Positions 25,900-37,369 of a stretch of 64,000 nucleotides of DNA are shown here, piece after piece. Within the stretch, counting starts at the first letter, position 1. Each line of letters begins with the position of its first letter. Made by a program: the position numbers and the translations under genes. Location of the stretch: NCBI GenBank assembly GCA_949152475.1, contig OX424570.1:21014694-21078693 (forward strand), read 5' to 3'. This DNA is from Terebella lapidaria (Eukaryota; Annelida; Polychaeta; Terebellida; Terebellidae). Below the pieces are notes generated by a model. That model was not told the DNA's origin. It saw only the letters and a program-made list of their open reading frames with translations, and searched no databases.

Positions 25900-27330
25900 A
25901 TGAAACAACATCGAACAATGATGCTATACGTACACAGCGCAAATTGTTTGAAGGGTAAACCACAATGTATTACAAACAAGTCCACCGAAGTAGATAAAGT
26001 GATGCCCAGTATTCACGAGCGAAAGGTATATAAACGAAATGCTAACACCACACTGCACGAGCAAACCCCTGAATCAAACACACAAGAGAATGAGAACACT
26101 AACCGGCCAAGCAAAATTGACAACTGTAACGGCCACTGACTAACTGTACAGCCTGAGTATCATAACCTGCGCTTTCCTCTAGATTCAACGTGGATTAAAA
26201 AGGTGTAGCGTTATGACGTGGTGGCTACCTAGTAGTGACACCACGGTTATAGCGTGAACGTGCGGACAGGTTTATAAGACATTCGGCGACACTCCAGTAA
26301 AGGGGGTATACCTCTTTATCGTGGGGTCACCGAACGCTACATTGGTGCCGTACCTTTCGAACCACTGGGTGCTCTCGTCGTCGTTCCTTGGGTCAGCCCC
26401 TCACTGAGATTCACATCGCAGCCAAGTATGTGTACATAATCGGGTAGCTGCGGCGCCCTTGATCTTCAGTGCTGTGATGTGACTGGGCAGTGGGATATAG
26501 CTGACCTCGGGGCCGAGGTCTCTCCGAGAGGGGAAACCACTGTAGCGTTATGACGTGGTGGCTACCTAGTAGTGACACCACGGTTATAGCGTGAACGTGC
26601 GGACAGGTTTATAAGACATTCGGCGACACTCCAGTAATGGGGTATACCTCTTTATCGTGGGGTCGCCGAACCCTACATTGGTGCCGTACCTTTCGAACCA
26701 CTGGATTCTCTCGGCGTCGTTACTGTGGTCAGCCCCTCACTGAGATTCACATCGCAGCCAAGTATCTGTACATAATCGGGTAGCTGTGGCGCCCTTGATC
26801 TTCAGTGCTGTGATGTGACTGGGCAGTAGGATATAGCTGACCTCGGGGACGAGGTCTCTCCGAAAGGGGAAAGCACTGTAGCGTATTACGTGGTGGCTAC
26901 CTAGTAGTGAAACCATGGTCATAGCGTGAACGTGCGGACAGGTTCATAAGACATTCGGCGACACTCCAGTAATGGGGTATACCTCTTTATTGTGGGGTCA
27001 CCGAACCCTACAAAGGTGACAGACGGATTGAGTTGCATGGATGTAGTGGGTCATATGAATCATGGCGCAGCATAGGATACTTGGACCTACTAAGTACATT
27101 GGGTTTAGAAAGCGATGTAGATTCAAGTATTGATATCTTTGGTTATCTCTGCACAGCCGCTGAGCAAATCTTCACTTCTTACACCAACTTTTATGAAGAT
27201 TCACATTGTTGAACAGAAACAAGAAAAACGTAAGTAAGTATCGTAAATTTGATATACCAAACCTGAATCATACAAGAACACACAAACCGAAATCAAAACA
27301 GAAATATCGAAGGTATACCAATAATATATA
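25900..27330. repeat. segmental duplication block A, copy 3, interrupted
   Basis: Matches blocks at 12842 and 21900, but is split by the TRIM element at 26204-27012. After the insertion the block resumes at AAGGTGACAGACGGATT. Part of the block downstream of the insertion (GGGAAGGA region) is missing compared with copies 1 and 2. Confidence 0.75.
26204..27012 (+). mobile_element. tandem TRIM-like miniature LTR element, LTR-internal-LTR-internal-LTR
   Basis: Three direct repeats of 136-138 bp (26204-26341, 26541-26677, 26877-27012) begin TGTAGCG or TGTAGCGT and end CTACA. They are separated by two 199-bp internal regions. Each internal region begins with a primer-site-like TGGTGCCG two bases after the LTR and ends with a purine tract (GAGAGGGGAAA in the first). 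AAGG flanks both outer ends (26200-26203 and 27013-27016), a 4-bp target duplication. There is no coding capacity. The structure is that of a terminal-repeat retrotransposon in miniature, tandemly joined by LTR recombination or template switching. Confidence 0.85.
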
Positions 27331-27439
27331 CAAAATAATAGAAAATCTCAGGCTGAGGTAATCAGCTCTCAATATGTGTGGGTAGCAGTGGTCAGCGTCC
27401 TATGTTCTTATCAGTGGGGAGTTCAGCATGCTATTGTAT

Positions 27440-28230
27440 CTTCCTGTAGCTGCCAAAATCAGAAACCAATAGACTGAGGAGACAAGCAACATATTCCCAG
27501 TACAAATTCATTATTTATTAGGTAAACAACTTTAGAAGGAAAAAAGGTGATGATCGTGATCATTATAATTATACTCTTAAAAACATGTGTTTTAGTTAGT
27601 TCACATATTTGCATGCAAGGACCAATAGGGCCATAGTATATGTGAACCGTGTCTTCTGCAAACATTGGCTCAGCAAAGACATTGGGATTCAACTTGCAGT
27701 GATGAAAGTACAAATTGACATGTTTTGAAAAATTCTGGAGACATTCATGGAGTCAGCCACTTTCGTCAACACCAGTGAGAAAGTTGGTCTGAAATTAGTT
27801 ACCATGCAACTGAAGACGTTAATTAGAATTGTGGAGATATTTTTTAAGTCAACCACTTTCGTCAGCATCAGGGCTTGGAAGAGAGGTCTCATGTATCAAG
27901 TCTTCATGTATCATAAGTCTTGGCTAGGCAAAAACGTCATGCAATTTGCCCCACAGGTGCTATATTGTGTAATATGCACTGGGACTGGGTAACAAGGATA
28001 TCTCCACTGGTCCGTTAGGTACACCCAGAGGCCAGCACTAAGCGTTATACTCTGATTTTTCTACCTCATTTAAATTGTTTTACGCTGATATTTTTATGCT
28101 AAATAATATCGTTACTCGCTGCGGAATGTGGAGATAATCCGCAAAAAACCAACAGGCTCTTGAAAGGTTGATTATTAATGTAAATCCACAAGTCACATAT
28201 CCTTGTTATATGGTATATTTTGGAGATGGA
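27440..28230. repeat. segmental duplication block B, copy 2
   Basis: Parallels 23280-24610 in order, including TGATGATCGTGATCATTATA and the type S modules with CACCAGTGAGAAAGTTGGTC. It lacks the internal duplication of copy 1. Confidence 0.75.
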
Positions 28231-28899
28231 GAAATCATGTTGTTTATTCTGGAGATGGGATGTCCGGACAAGAGTTTTTTTTGTGGTTAGGCGTGCTACC
28301 ACAGTAGATCATAGTAGAATGGAAACGCTTTCAAGTTCTCTGAAGATAACTAAGAGGTCGTACACTTTCGTCAGCATCAGTGTATGGAAGCGGACGATAC
28401 TAGACGAAAACCAGAGTTCTCCTGCGTCAACAAATGTGCTCGAGGTACAGTAGGTATTGGACTCCTATTCAGACTCGGGCATTGGATCGAGGATCATAGG
28501 GGTGAAACTAAATGAACAATTCAAAACATTTTTCAAGTCAACCACTTTCGACAGTATCAATATGAAGAAAAATACCTCCTTGGCGCCTTCGTCAGACAAA
28601 TATGTTGATCTTCAGTTTGTTGATATTACGAACATCAAGGCGTGTTTGAGAATTCCAGAGGCATCTATGAAGTCAACCATTTTCCTCAGCATCAGTGTTG
28701 GGAAGAAGACTCTTTCGGAAACGTTGGCTAGGTGGAGACATCATACTTCAATTTCTGGTGGTACTTGTTATATAGTCTGGTCATTTTATATTTATCTTAC
28801 TAATGTCTAATCACGACAGCAAGAGTACTTTTGTGTCAACTGTGGCTATGTCTTTGTCCTTTGGCTAGGGTCGGATTTCGGACTTTTGTAGCAATCAAA

Positions 28900-28980
28900 G
28901 TTTAGTGCCAATGAGATGAAGTGACTCGATTTCATACAGTGATGGCCATGCGTCTAATCACTACCAGACCCTAGATAAAG
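28900..28980 (+). repeat. lone diverged copy of the 159-bp hairpin repeat
   Basis: AGTGCCAATGAGATGAAGTG, then a GCCATGCGTCTAATCACTACCAGA-like stretch, aligns with the units at 38325-39235, about 9.4 kb away. The hairpin arms are partly eroded here. Confidence 0.6.
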
Positions 28981-29068
28981 GGATACTCTCTTCAGATGAA
29001 GACTCTCATCTATGAAGACATAGAATGTTCATTACTAAAATTAATCTGAATGACATGTATCCTTCTAA

Positions 29069-31509
29069 TTAAGGCATTTCGGAAGAAATGCCTTTATGGT
29101 TTTAGCAGAATTTTTTTTTTCCTTTTTTTTTTTCTTTTTTTTTTTCTTTTTTTTCCGCCGTTTTGGTTTCCGACCGATAACTTTAGTTTGCCTCGATGTA
29201 TCTTCGCCAAATTTTCAGCATTGGTCAGACATATTATGTGGAAGAACCCTATTGTTTTTCAGCCGGATCCGAGGTCCGTGAGGATGAAATCAATGTTTTT
29301 TTTTGGACTTTGTTTCCGCTCGATAACTCAAAAAGTATGTAGGCAATGGCTGCAGAACTTTGCACGGAGGTTCATATATCAATAGGGAAGAATCCTATTG
29401 ATTTTGAGATCAATCTGTCAAACGACCTTTGACCTAGAGGTCGGAAGAGTTTTCGTCCAGTCATCCTTGAGGTTTCCTGCATATCTTGGAAACGGTGCGT
29501 CGTAGAGCGAAACGAACGTTATTTTCGGACTCGTCGCCCTAGACAAACATGTCTAAGGGGTATTAAGGGTGACATTCGACCTTGACCTTAAATTTTTCTG
29601 CCGGGTCGTCATTTTTCGTTTTCGTCGATATCTCGGAAACGGTGTGTCGTAGAGCGAAACGGACGTTATTTTCGGACTCGTGGCACTAGATAAACATGTC
29701 TAAGGGGTATTATGGATGAACTTTGACCTTGACCTAAAATTTTTTTCGCTGAGTCGGCATTTTTCGTTTTCATCGATATCTCGGAAACGGTGCGTCGTAG
29801 AGCGAAACGGACGTTATTTTCGGACTCGTCGCCCTAGACAAACATGTCTAAGGGGTATTAAGGATGACCATCGACCTTGACCTTGAATTTTTTCGCCGAG
29901 TGCTTTTTTCGTTTTCGTCGATATCTTGGAAACGGTGCGTCGTAGAGCGAAACGGACGTTATTTTCGGACTCGTGGCACTAGACAAACATGTCTATAGGG
30001 TATTATGGATGAACTTCGACCTTGACCGAAATTTTTTTCGCCGAGTCGGCATTTTTCGTTTACATCGATTTCTCGGAAACGGTGTGTCGTAGAGCGAAAC
30101 GGACGTTATTTTCAGACTCGTCGCCCTAGACAAACATGTCTAAGGGGTATTAAGGATGACCATCGACCTTGACCTTGAATTTTTCTGCCGAGTCGGCGTT
30201 TTTCGGTTTCGTCGATATCTCGGAAACGGTGCGTCATAGAGCGAAACGGACGTTATTTTCGGACTCGTGGCACTAGACAAACATGTCTATAGGGTATTAT
30301 GGATGAACTTCGACCTTGACCGAAAATTTTTCCGCCGAGTCGGCATTTTTCATTTTCATCGATTTCTCGGAAACGGTGTGTCGTAGAGCGAAACGGACGT
30401 TATTTTCAGACTCGTGGCACTAGACAAACATGTCTAAGGGGTATTAAGGATGACCATCGACCTTGACCTTGAATTTTTCTGCCGAGTCGGCGTTTTTCGT
30501 TTTTGTCGATATCTCGGAAACGGTGCGTCGTAGAGAGAAACGGACGTTATTTTCGGACTCGTGGCACTAGACAAACATGTCTATAGGGTATTATGGATGA
30601 ACTTCGACCTTGACCTAAAATTTTTTCGCCGAGTCGGCATTTTTCGTTTTCATTGATATCTCGGAAACGGTGTGTCATAGAGCGAAACGGACGTTATTTT
30701 CGGACTCGTGGCACTAGACAAACATGTCTAAGGGGTATTATGGATGAACTTTGACCTTGACCTTGAATTTTTCTGCCGAGTGGGCATTTTTCGTTTTCGA
30801 CGATATCTCGGAAACGGTGCGTCGTAGAGCAAAACGGACGTTATTTTCGGACTCGTTGCCTTAGACAAACATGTCTAAAGGGTATTGAGGACGACCTTTG
30901 ACCTTGACCTTGGATTTTTCTGCCGAGTCGGCATTTTTCTATTTCGTCGATATCTCGGAAACGGTGTATAGTAGAGCGAAACGGACGTTATTTTCGGACT
31001 CGTTGCCCTAGACAGACATGTCTAAAGATTATTGAGGATGACCTTTGACCTTATCTTGAATTTTTCTGCCGAGTCGGCAATTTATGTTTTCGTCGATATC
31101 TCGGAAACGGTGCATCGTACAGCGAAACGGATGTTATTTTCGGACTCGTGGCACTAGACAAACATGTCCAAGGGGTAGTATGGATGAACTTTGACCTTGC
31201 CCTGAAATTTTTTCGCCAAGTGGGCATTTTTCGTTTTCGTCGATATCTCGGAAACGGTGCGTCGTAGAGCGAAACGGACATTATTTTTAGACTCGTGGCA
31301 CCAGACAAACATGTCTAAGGAGTATTATGGATGAACTTTGACCTTGACCTGAATTTTTCTCGCCAAGTCGGCATTTTTCGTTTTCATCGATATCGTGGAA
31401 ATAGTGTGTCGTAGAGCATTGTAGAGCCCATGGTAAACATGTTATAAATATTACAAATTAGTCTTAACACCGAAATGCCTCCAAGGCATCTTTAGGCCTT
31501 GACGTCTAG
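29069..31509 (+). mobile_element. Helitron/Helentron-like non-autonomous element with a 147-bp satellite core
   Basis: The left end has a perfect hairpin (AAGGCATTTC GGAA GAAATGCCTT, 29071-29094). Near the right end AGGCATTTCGG recurs inverted (around 31470-31481), followed by a short hairpin and a terminal CTAG. This subterminal inverted repeat, end hairpin and CTRR-like end suit Helitron-related elements of the pearl/DINE/HINE kind, which often carry tandem cores. The surrounding array resumes at TGTTTTAGATAACTTCAGAC with no target duplication, as expected for an A/T insertion. There is no Rep/helicase gene. The left part holds poly-T runs and diverged satellite units. Confidence 0.6.
29480..31420 (+). 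repeat. 147-bp satellite, about 13 tandem units
   Basis: The landmark GGAAACGGT recurs at 29488, 29635, 29783, 29928, 30075, 30222, 30369, 30516, 30663, 30810, 30957, 31103 and 31250, then decays at 31397. Spacing is almost always 147 bp (145-148). Each unit has CGATATCTCGGAAACGG, GCGAAACGGACGTTATTTT, ACAAACATGTCTAAGGGGTA and GACCTTGACCTT. Units fall into two types that alternate in the left two thirds. Confidence 0.95.
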
Positions 31510-33177
31510 TGTTTTAGATAACTTCAGACATAGAATGTCAAAATCACCAGAGCAAGAGTGCTTTTGTATTAACATCAGCGTGAGGCAGGAAAGCTTCAGG
31601 GAAGCCTCTAGTATTCTTACATGCTGGACTACAATGGGGAATTGAGGGCTTCGATTCTGTTCTAATCACCAAACCGAAAGGCTGGTGGAATGCTATTTAT
31701 AGCCTTATAATATTGTATTTATTATCATATTGCTGTATTTTCCCATCCGCTACCCAATTGACATAGATGCGAGCTGATCAAGGGATAATCTCTTCAGATG
31801 AAATAGACGTGGAATCAATACCCAGTATCAAGTATTCCGAGCAAACAAAACAGGGTCCGTTATCCAATCTCATAGTCCGGGGACAGAAAGTCATATCAGG
31901 CATACGAAGTGAGAGAAAACAAAAATGACAGGGAAACTCATGAACCCCCGTAAATGGCCATCAGGAGGTGAAATCAGGTGTTCCGGAAAGAGTGAGCATT
32001 TCCTGCCCCACTAGTGGCACCCGTCATGAATTCCCCAAAATTAACATGAAAATAGATCTAGTTGCATGGCAGACATGGATTTGCTGTATTTATCAACCAG
32101 ATCATGATGACGTCCATAGAATTTCTTAAACGCAGCGATAAGTCTTGGTAAAACATATCCTTGTCGTAGCAGTTTAGAGACTAGCTGGGCACTTCGATAG
32201 ACAAAGTCCTCATATTTGCAACTAGCTCTGGAATAGCGTATAAGTTGAGAAACAAGCCACGAAGTGGAAACTTCGATGGCGTTTACATGCGAGTCTCAAA
32301 ACTGAAAGGTTGTTAGGTTGTTAATTAAAAATGATATTATATAAGTCCCGTTGTATTTATCTTCAAATATGGAATGTCAAAATCATCAGGGCAAGAATTC
32401 TCTTGTGTGAACTCCAGTGCATGGAAGAGGGACGTCATGAACATCTCTGGTTAGCCTTACTTGCTGGCCTACAATGGGGGAAGTTGAGGGCATCGATTCT
32501 ATGCTAATCTCCAAACTAATAGGCAGGTTTAGTGATAATTATGTAGCCTTGTCATGTTGTACTCATCTTTTGAATTGAAATGTCTGAACATTATTGCAGG
32601 AGATCTTTTGTGTACATCAGTGGATGGAAGAGGAGCGTCAGTGAAGCCTCCGACTATCCTTACATGCTTGATCACAATGGGGAAGTTGAGGGCGTCAATT
32701 CTGTGTTAATCTCCAAATTAAAAAGGCAGGTGAAATGCTACTTATGTAGCCTTGTCATGTTGTATTCATTTTCGAAATGGACTGTCGGAATTTATTTCGT
32801 CTATGGTGCTGAACCATCACTATTTTGACAACATTACTGCAGGGAGGAGAAGTGTTTGGGGAGACATAGCTGGTGAAGATGTTGGGCTACAATTTCATTC
32901 CACAAAAATTGCTTATGCTCTGACATCAGGTCAATTAGAACCACACCTCATAGTTTTGCGATCCTCAGACACCATTGTGAGCTGATGAAATTATAGCGTT
33001 GTAAAGCTGTATTTATTTTCAGAATGTCGCACCCCTCCAATCTGCTATCCTCAGACACAGATGTGAACTCCTACATGGGTAATCCTTTCAGATGAAGATT
33101 CATGTGAATCATAAAACCGAAAACCTCATAGAATGCTTATTTATAGCCTTGTAACGTTGTATATAATAGCAGCTTTA

Positions 33178-33733
33178 TGTAAGTATCAATCTATTACCAT
33201 CAATACATTCAGATTTTGATGATTCCAATAACAAACGTAAAATACAACATTTTGCAACAGAAACAAAGCCCGACCAAATAGTTTATCCAAAGACACACTG
33301 GCGTCATCAGGGGCAGACAGTGTGTTGAATGTAGTTGTTTCTACTGTACACCTGATGGAATTAGTATACAACTGCCCAACAACCTATGAAAATAATTTAG
33401 AAATCCCAAACGAACCCCATGGAACAGATATATGACAAGTACATAAGTACCTAATCACAAGCCAGAAGGCTACTGAGTTGATGGTATCCTCGGGGACAGA
33501 TTTAACGTCCGCCAGCAGTGACACCGACTCAGTGGTATGAATGTAAGTATCAATCTATTACCATCAATACATTCAGATTTTGATGATGCCAATAACAAAC
33601 GTAAAATATAACATTTTGCAACAGAAACAAAGCCCGACCAAATAGTTTATCCAAAGACACACTGGCGTCATCAGGGGCAGACAGTGTGTTGAATGTAGTT
33701 GTTTCTACTGTACACCTGATGGAATTAGTATAC
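33178..33733 (-). mobile_element. direct-repeat element, Penelope-like or retrozyme-like, with hammerhead-like core
   Basis: Two near-identical 192-bp copies (33178-33369 and 33542-33733) lie 364 bp apart, separated by 172 bp of unique sequence. On the minus strand each has CTGATGA and, about 36 bases later, GGTC. CTGATGA is preceded by GCCC and GGTC is followed by GGGC, which can pair as stem I of a type I hammerhead ribozyme. The expected GAAA is TAAA. Such tandem terminal repeats with hammerheads are known from Penelope-like elements and metazoan retrozymes. No reverse transcriptase is present. The assignment is tentative. Confidence 0.45.
33268..33314 (-). ncRNA. hammerhead-ribozyme-like motif, first copy
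   Basis: Read on the minus strand: GCCC, CTGATGA, a CCA...TGG stem II candidate, ATAAAC, a tiny stem III, GGTC, GGGC. Stem I (GCCC/GGGC) is perfect. The invariant G of GAAA is replaced by T, so cleavage is doubtful. A second copy lies at 33632-33678. Confidence 0.3.
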
Positions 33734-34393
33734 TTCAAGAGATATTAGTATACTATTCAAGTATATTAGTATACTTTATACTTCTCTGATTTGTTATCCT
33801 CTGACATAGATTGGAACTCCAGATAGTCCCTCCAGACTAAGACATATAAAACCAGCCACAAAGTCATGATTATGATGGAGTTTCCGTCCGAATCACAAAA
33901 CCAGAAGGTTGATGCTATGTTTATTAATAATAGTAATCTGAATGTTACATAGTATTGTCACGTTGTATTTATCCCTGGAGATGGTATATCAAAATCGTCA
34001 GGGCAAGAGTTCGCTCTGGCTAGCCTCACATGATGGAATGCGTTGGGGAAATTGAGGGCGTTGATCATGTGCTAATCGCCAAACTGAAAGGCTGGGGAAA
34101 TGCTAATTTATAGCCTTGTAATGTTGTGTAAATTTTCAGATTGCCGTACTTCTCCAACCTGCTAATAAAAGATATAGATTCAAACTTATAAAGGGATAAT
34201 TCCTTCAGATGAAGACGTACAAAACAAGCCACGAAGTTGTGACTTTTATGACGTTTTTTTGTGTGAATCACAAAACGGAAAGGCTGATAGAATGTTCATT
34301 ACTAATATTAATCTGGATGACATGAATCCCTGTAATGGTGTATTCATCTTCAGATATGGAATGTCAAAAAGGGCATGAGTTCTTCTGCATTAA

Positions 34394-34919
34394 AGCAACT
34401 GCCTTCGAAACCAGTCAATTTTTTTTAAAACTATATTTCACATCGAACATGCTAAATTAACTGAATGATATATACTCACATCAAATGTAATGAAAATAAC
34501 CAGGCCTCAGGGAAATTTTGCTCATTTGAACAGGCAGTTCTCGCGTAAATACAGGAACTGTGTCCATCACACGCAGATGTAAACAAAGCATAGAGTTGCG
34601 AGAAAACACCATGGTATATCACTGATTATTTTCTCATAACTACACCATATATGCACATACGAACTGGAAAACGTACTCGATATATGGACTTTTAAGCGCG
34701 ATTTGGGCATTTGTTTACATTCCAGTTTGATGGATACACTCCGTTTGTTCATTCACAAAACCGGTACAAAAAGGGTATCAAAACGGATGAAACGGATGAA
34801 AACTCGGACGGACTGTAATCGTCAAAATCATTGAGCACACCTTTTGTTATTGCACTAGATGTATTCCACAAAAAATTGGTTTTGAAAAAAAATATTGCAT
34901 ACATTCGAAGGCAGTTGGT
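34394..34919. mobile_element. TTAA-flanked MITE, piggyBac type
   Basis: Terminal inverted repeats AGCAACTGCCTTCGAA (left) and its complement with one difference (right, TTCGAAGGCAGTTGGT) are flanked by TTAA at 34390-34393 and 34920-34923. The element splits a type S module: the sequence before it ends GTTCTTCTGCATTAA, and the module continues with CATCAGCGTG after it. Array copies have TTAACATCAG at exactly this place, so the empty site is known. There is no transposase. Confidence 0.85.
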
Positions 34920-37150
34920 TTAACATCAGCGTGATAAAGAAAAGCATCAGGGAAACCTCTGGTTAGCCTTATATGCTGGACTACAATGGGCTTCGATTCT
35001 GTTCCAATCGCCAAACCGAAAGGCCGGTCGAATGCTATTTTTAGTCTTGTAATATTGTATTGATTTTCGTATTGCTGAACTTGTCCATCCGCAGCACAAT
35101 CGTCATAGATGTGAACTCATCAAAGGACAATCCCTTCAGATTGAACAAACAAAACAAGCCACGAAGTGGGGACTTTGATGGCACTTACATGCAAGTCACA
35201 AAACTTAAAGGCTGTTAAAAATGTCATGTTTTATTTATCTTCACATATGGAATGTCAAAATTATCAGGGCCATAGTTCTCTTTTGTCAACATCCGTGTGA
35301 GGACGTAGAGCGCCAGGAAAGCCTCTGACAAACTTTACATTCTGGACTACCGTGGGGGAAAATGGGATTCTGTGATCATTGCCAAACCAAAAGGCTGATG
35401 ACATGCTAATTATGTAGCCTGTTAATGTTGGATATAGTTCCGGACATGGAGTGTCAAAATCATCAGAAAGTAAATATGTCTTCTGCCACAGTGAGTGTCT
35501 TGGGAGCCTTGGCTGGGCAGGGACATCGGGCTACAATTTGTGGTCAAGGAACATGTACAAGCTCTAGCGTAAGTCAAGATGTGAACGACTGAAGGGTTAA
35601 CTCCTACAGCCACAATGTGAGGACTATGGTGGTGTTTCTGTGTGAATTACCAAACCGAGAGGCTGATGGAATGTTCATTAATAATATCAATCTGAATAAC
35701 ATGTATCCTCATAGTGTTGTATTTATCTCCAGATGTGGAATGTTAAAATCACAAGGGCAAGAGTTCTCTTGTGTTAACGTCAGTGTGGGGAAGAAGGGCG
35801 TCACGGGAGCCCCTGGCTAGCATTATCTGCTGGACGGCAGTGGGGGAATTGGGGTAGACTGAACTTCGGTGAAAAATTACGGCATGATACCCAATTAAGA
35901 CACATGGAATTTCAAGTTGATTCGATTATCCAAAACAAAAATACGGCCAAAAAGCTTGTTTCACTGACAGATGAACTTGGCATTAACCAAAGACATAGAT
36001 GTGAACTCATCAAGGGATAATACCTTCAGATGAAGACATACACACCAAGCCACGAAGTGGGGACTTTGACAACTTTTTTTGTGGGAATCACCAAACGGAG
36101 AGGCTAATGGAATCGTCATTACATGTACTAATATTAATCTGAATGACATGTATCCTTGTAATGTTTTATTTATCTTCACACATAGAATATCAAAATCACC
36201 AGGACAAGAGTTCTTTTGTGTTAACATCAGTGTGAGGCAGAAAAGCCTCAGGGAAGCCTCCAGTAGTCTTACATGCTGGACTACAATGGGGAATTGAGAG
36301 CTTCTATTCTGTGCTAATCATCAAACCGAAAGGCCGGTGGAATGGTATTTATAGCCTTGTAATGTTGTATTTATTTTCATATTGCTGTATTTTCCATCCG
36401 CTAACCAATCGACATAGATGCGAATTAATAAATGGATAATTTCTTCAGATGAAGACATATAAAACAAGCCACGAAGTGGGGACTTTGATGGCGTTTCTAT
36501 GCAAGTCACAAAACTGGAAGGCTGGTGGGATGTTAATTAGAAAATGGCATGTATCCTGGTCATATTGTATTTATCTTCAGATATGCAATATCAAAATCAT
36601 CAGGCCAGGAGTTCTCTAGTGTGAACATCAGTGCATGGAAGAAATGCATCACGGAAGCCTCTGGTTAGTCTTACGTGTTGGACGACAATGGGGAATTGAT
36701 GGCGTCGATTCAGTGCTAATTTCCACTCTGAAAGGCTGGTGGAATGCTAGTTTAAAGCTTTGCAATGTTGTATATATTATCAGTTTCCATATTTCTCAAA
36801 TCCTCATACACAGATGTGAACTTCCCTACACAGATGGGCAATCCTTTCGGATGAAGACATACAAATCGAGCCACGAAGTGGGGACTTTGATGGCGTTTTC
36901 GTGCAAATCACAAAACGGAAATACTGGTGAAATGCTAATCTTGCAGCCATGTCCTGATGTATTTATCTTCGGAAATGGAATTCTAAAATTAGAACAAGAG
37001 TTTCCTTGTATCAATATCAGTGTGAAGAGGAGGAACCTCCTGCAGGCCTTTGTCCCGTCAAAGATGCTGAACTAAACTGGAACAGATTTTTGTATTAATC
37101 GCCAAACCAATAGTTGGTGGAATTTAAATCAGGTAGCTTTCGGACATGGA

Positions 37151-37369
37151 ATGTGGAAATCTTCACCGTTTACCAACGTTATTGTAGGAAAGAGAAGTGT
37201 TCTGGGAGACATAGCTGATGAGGATGTTGAGCTACAACTTGAGGCCACAAAACATGCTAATGGTCTGGCATCAGGTCAATCAGACCAACACCTTTTAGTT
37301 TTCATCAGGCACCATTGTGACCTGATAAAAGGTTTAATACCCACTGATCAGGAGATCGCTCGAAAATGA
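37151..37369 (+). pseudogene. S and B modules joined in one open frame
   Basis: A 72-codon frame reads through a type S end (GKRSVLGDIADEDVELQLEA) into a type B start (HHCDLIKGLIPTDQEIARK). Between them lies GTCAATCAG...CATCAG, only about 36 bases, too short for a usual intron and here read through in frame. It is followed by a stop. This copy best shows that the two modules were once adjacent coding pieces. Confidence 0.4.

Noticed and set aside
29050-29385. 111-codon plus-strand frame rich in Phe and Leu
   Set aside because: It is produced by poly-T runs at the left end of the Helentron-like element.
33186-33371. 61-codon minus-strand frame found twice (33186-33371 and 33550-33738)
   Set aside because: It is a translation of the direct repeat. 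The conserved nucleotide core fits a ribozyme-bearing repeat better than a peptide gene.
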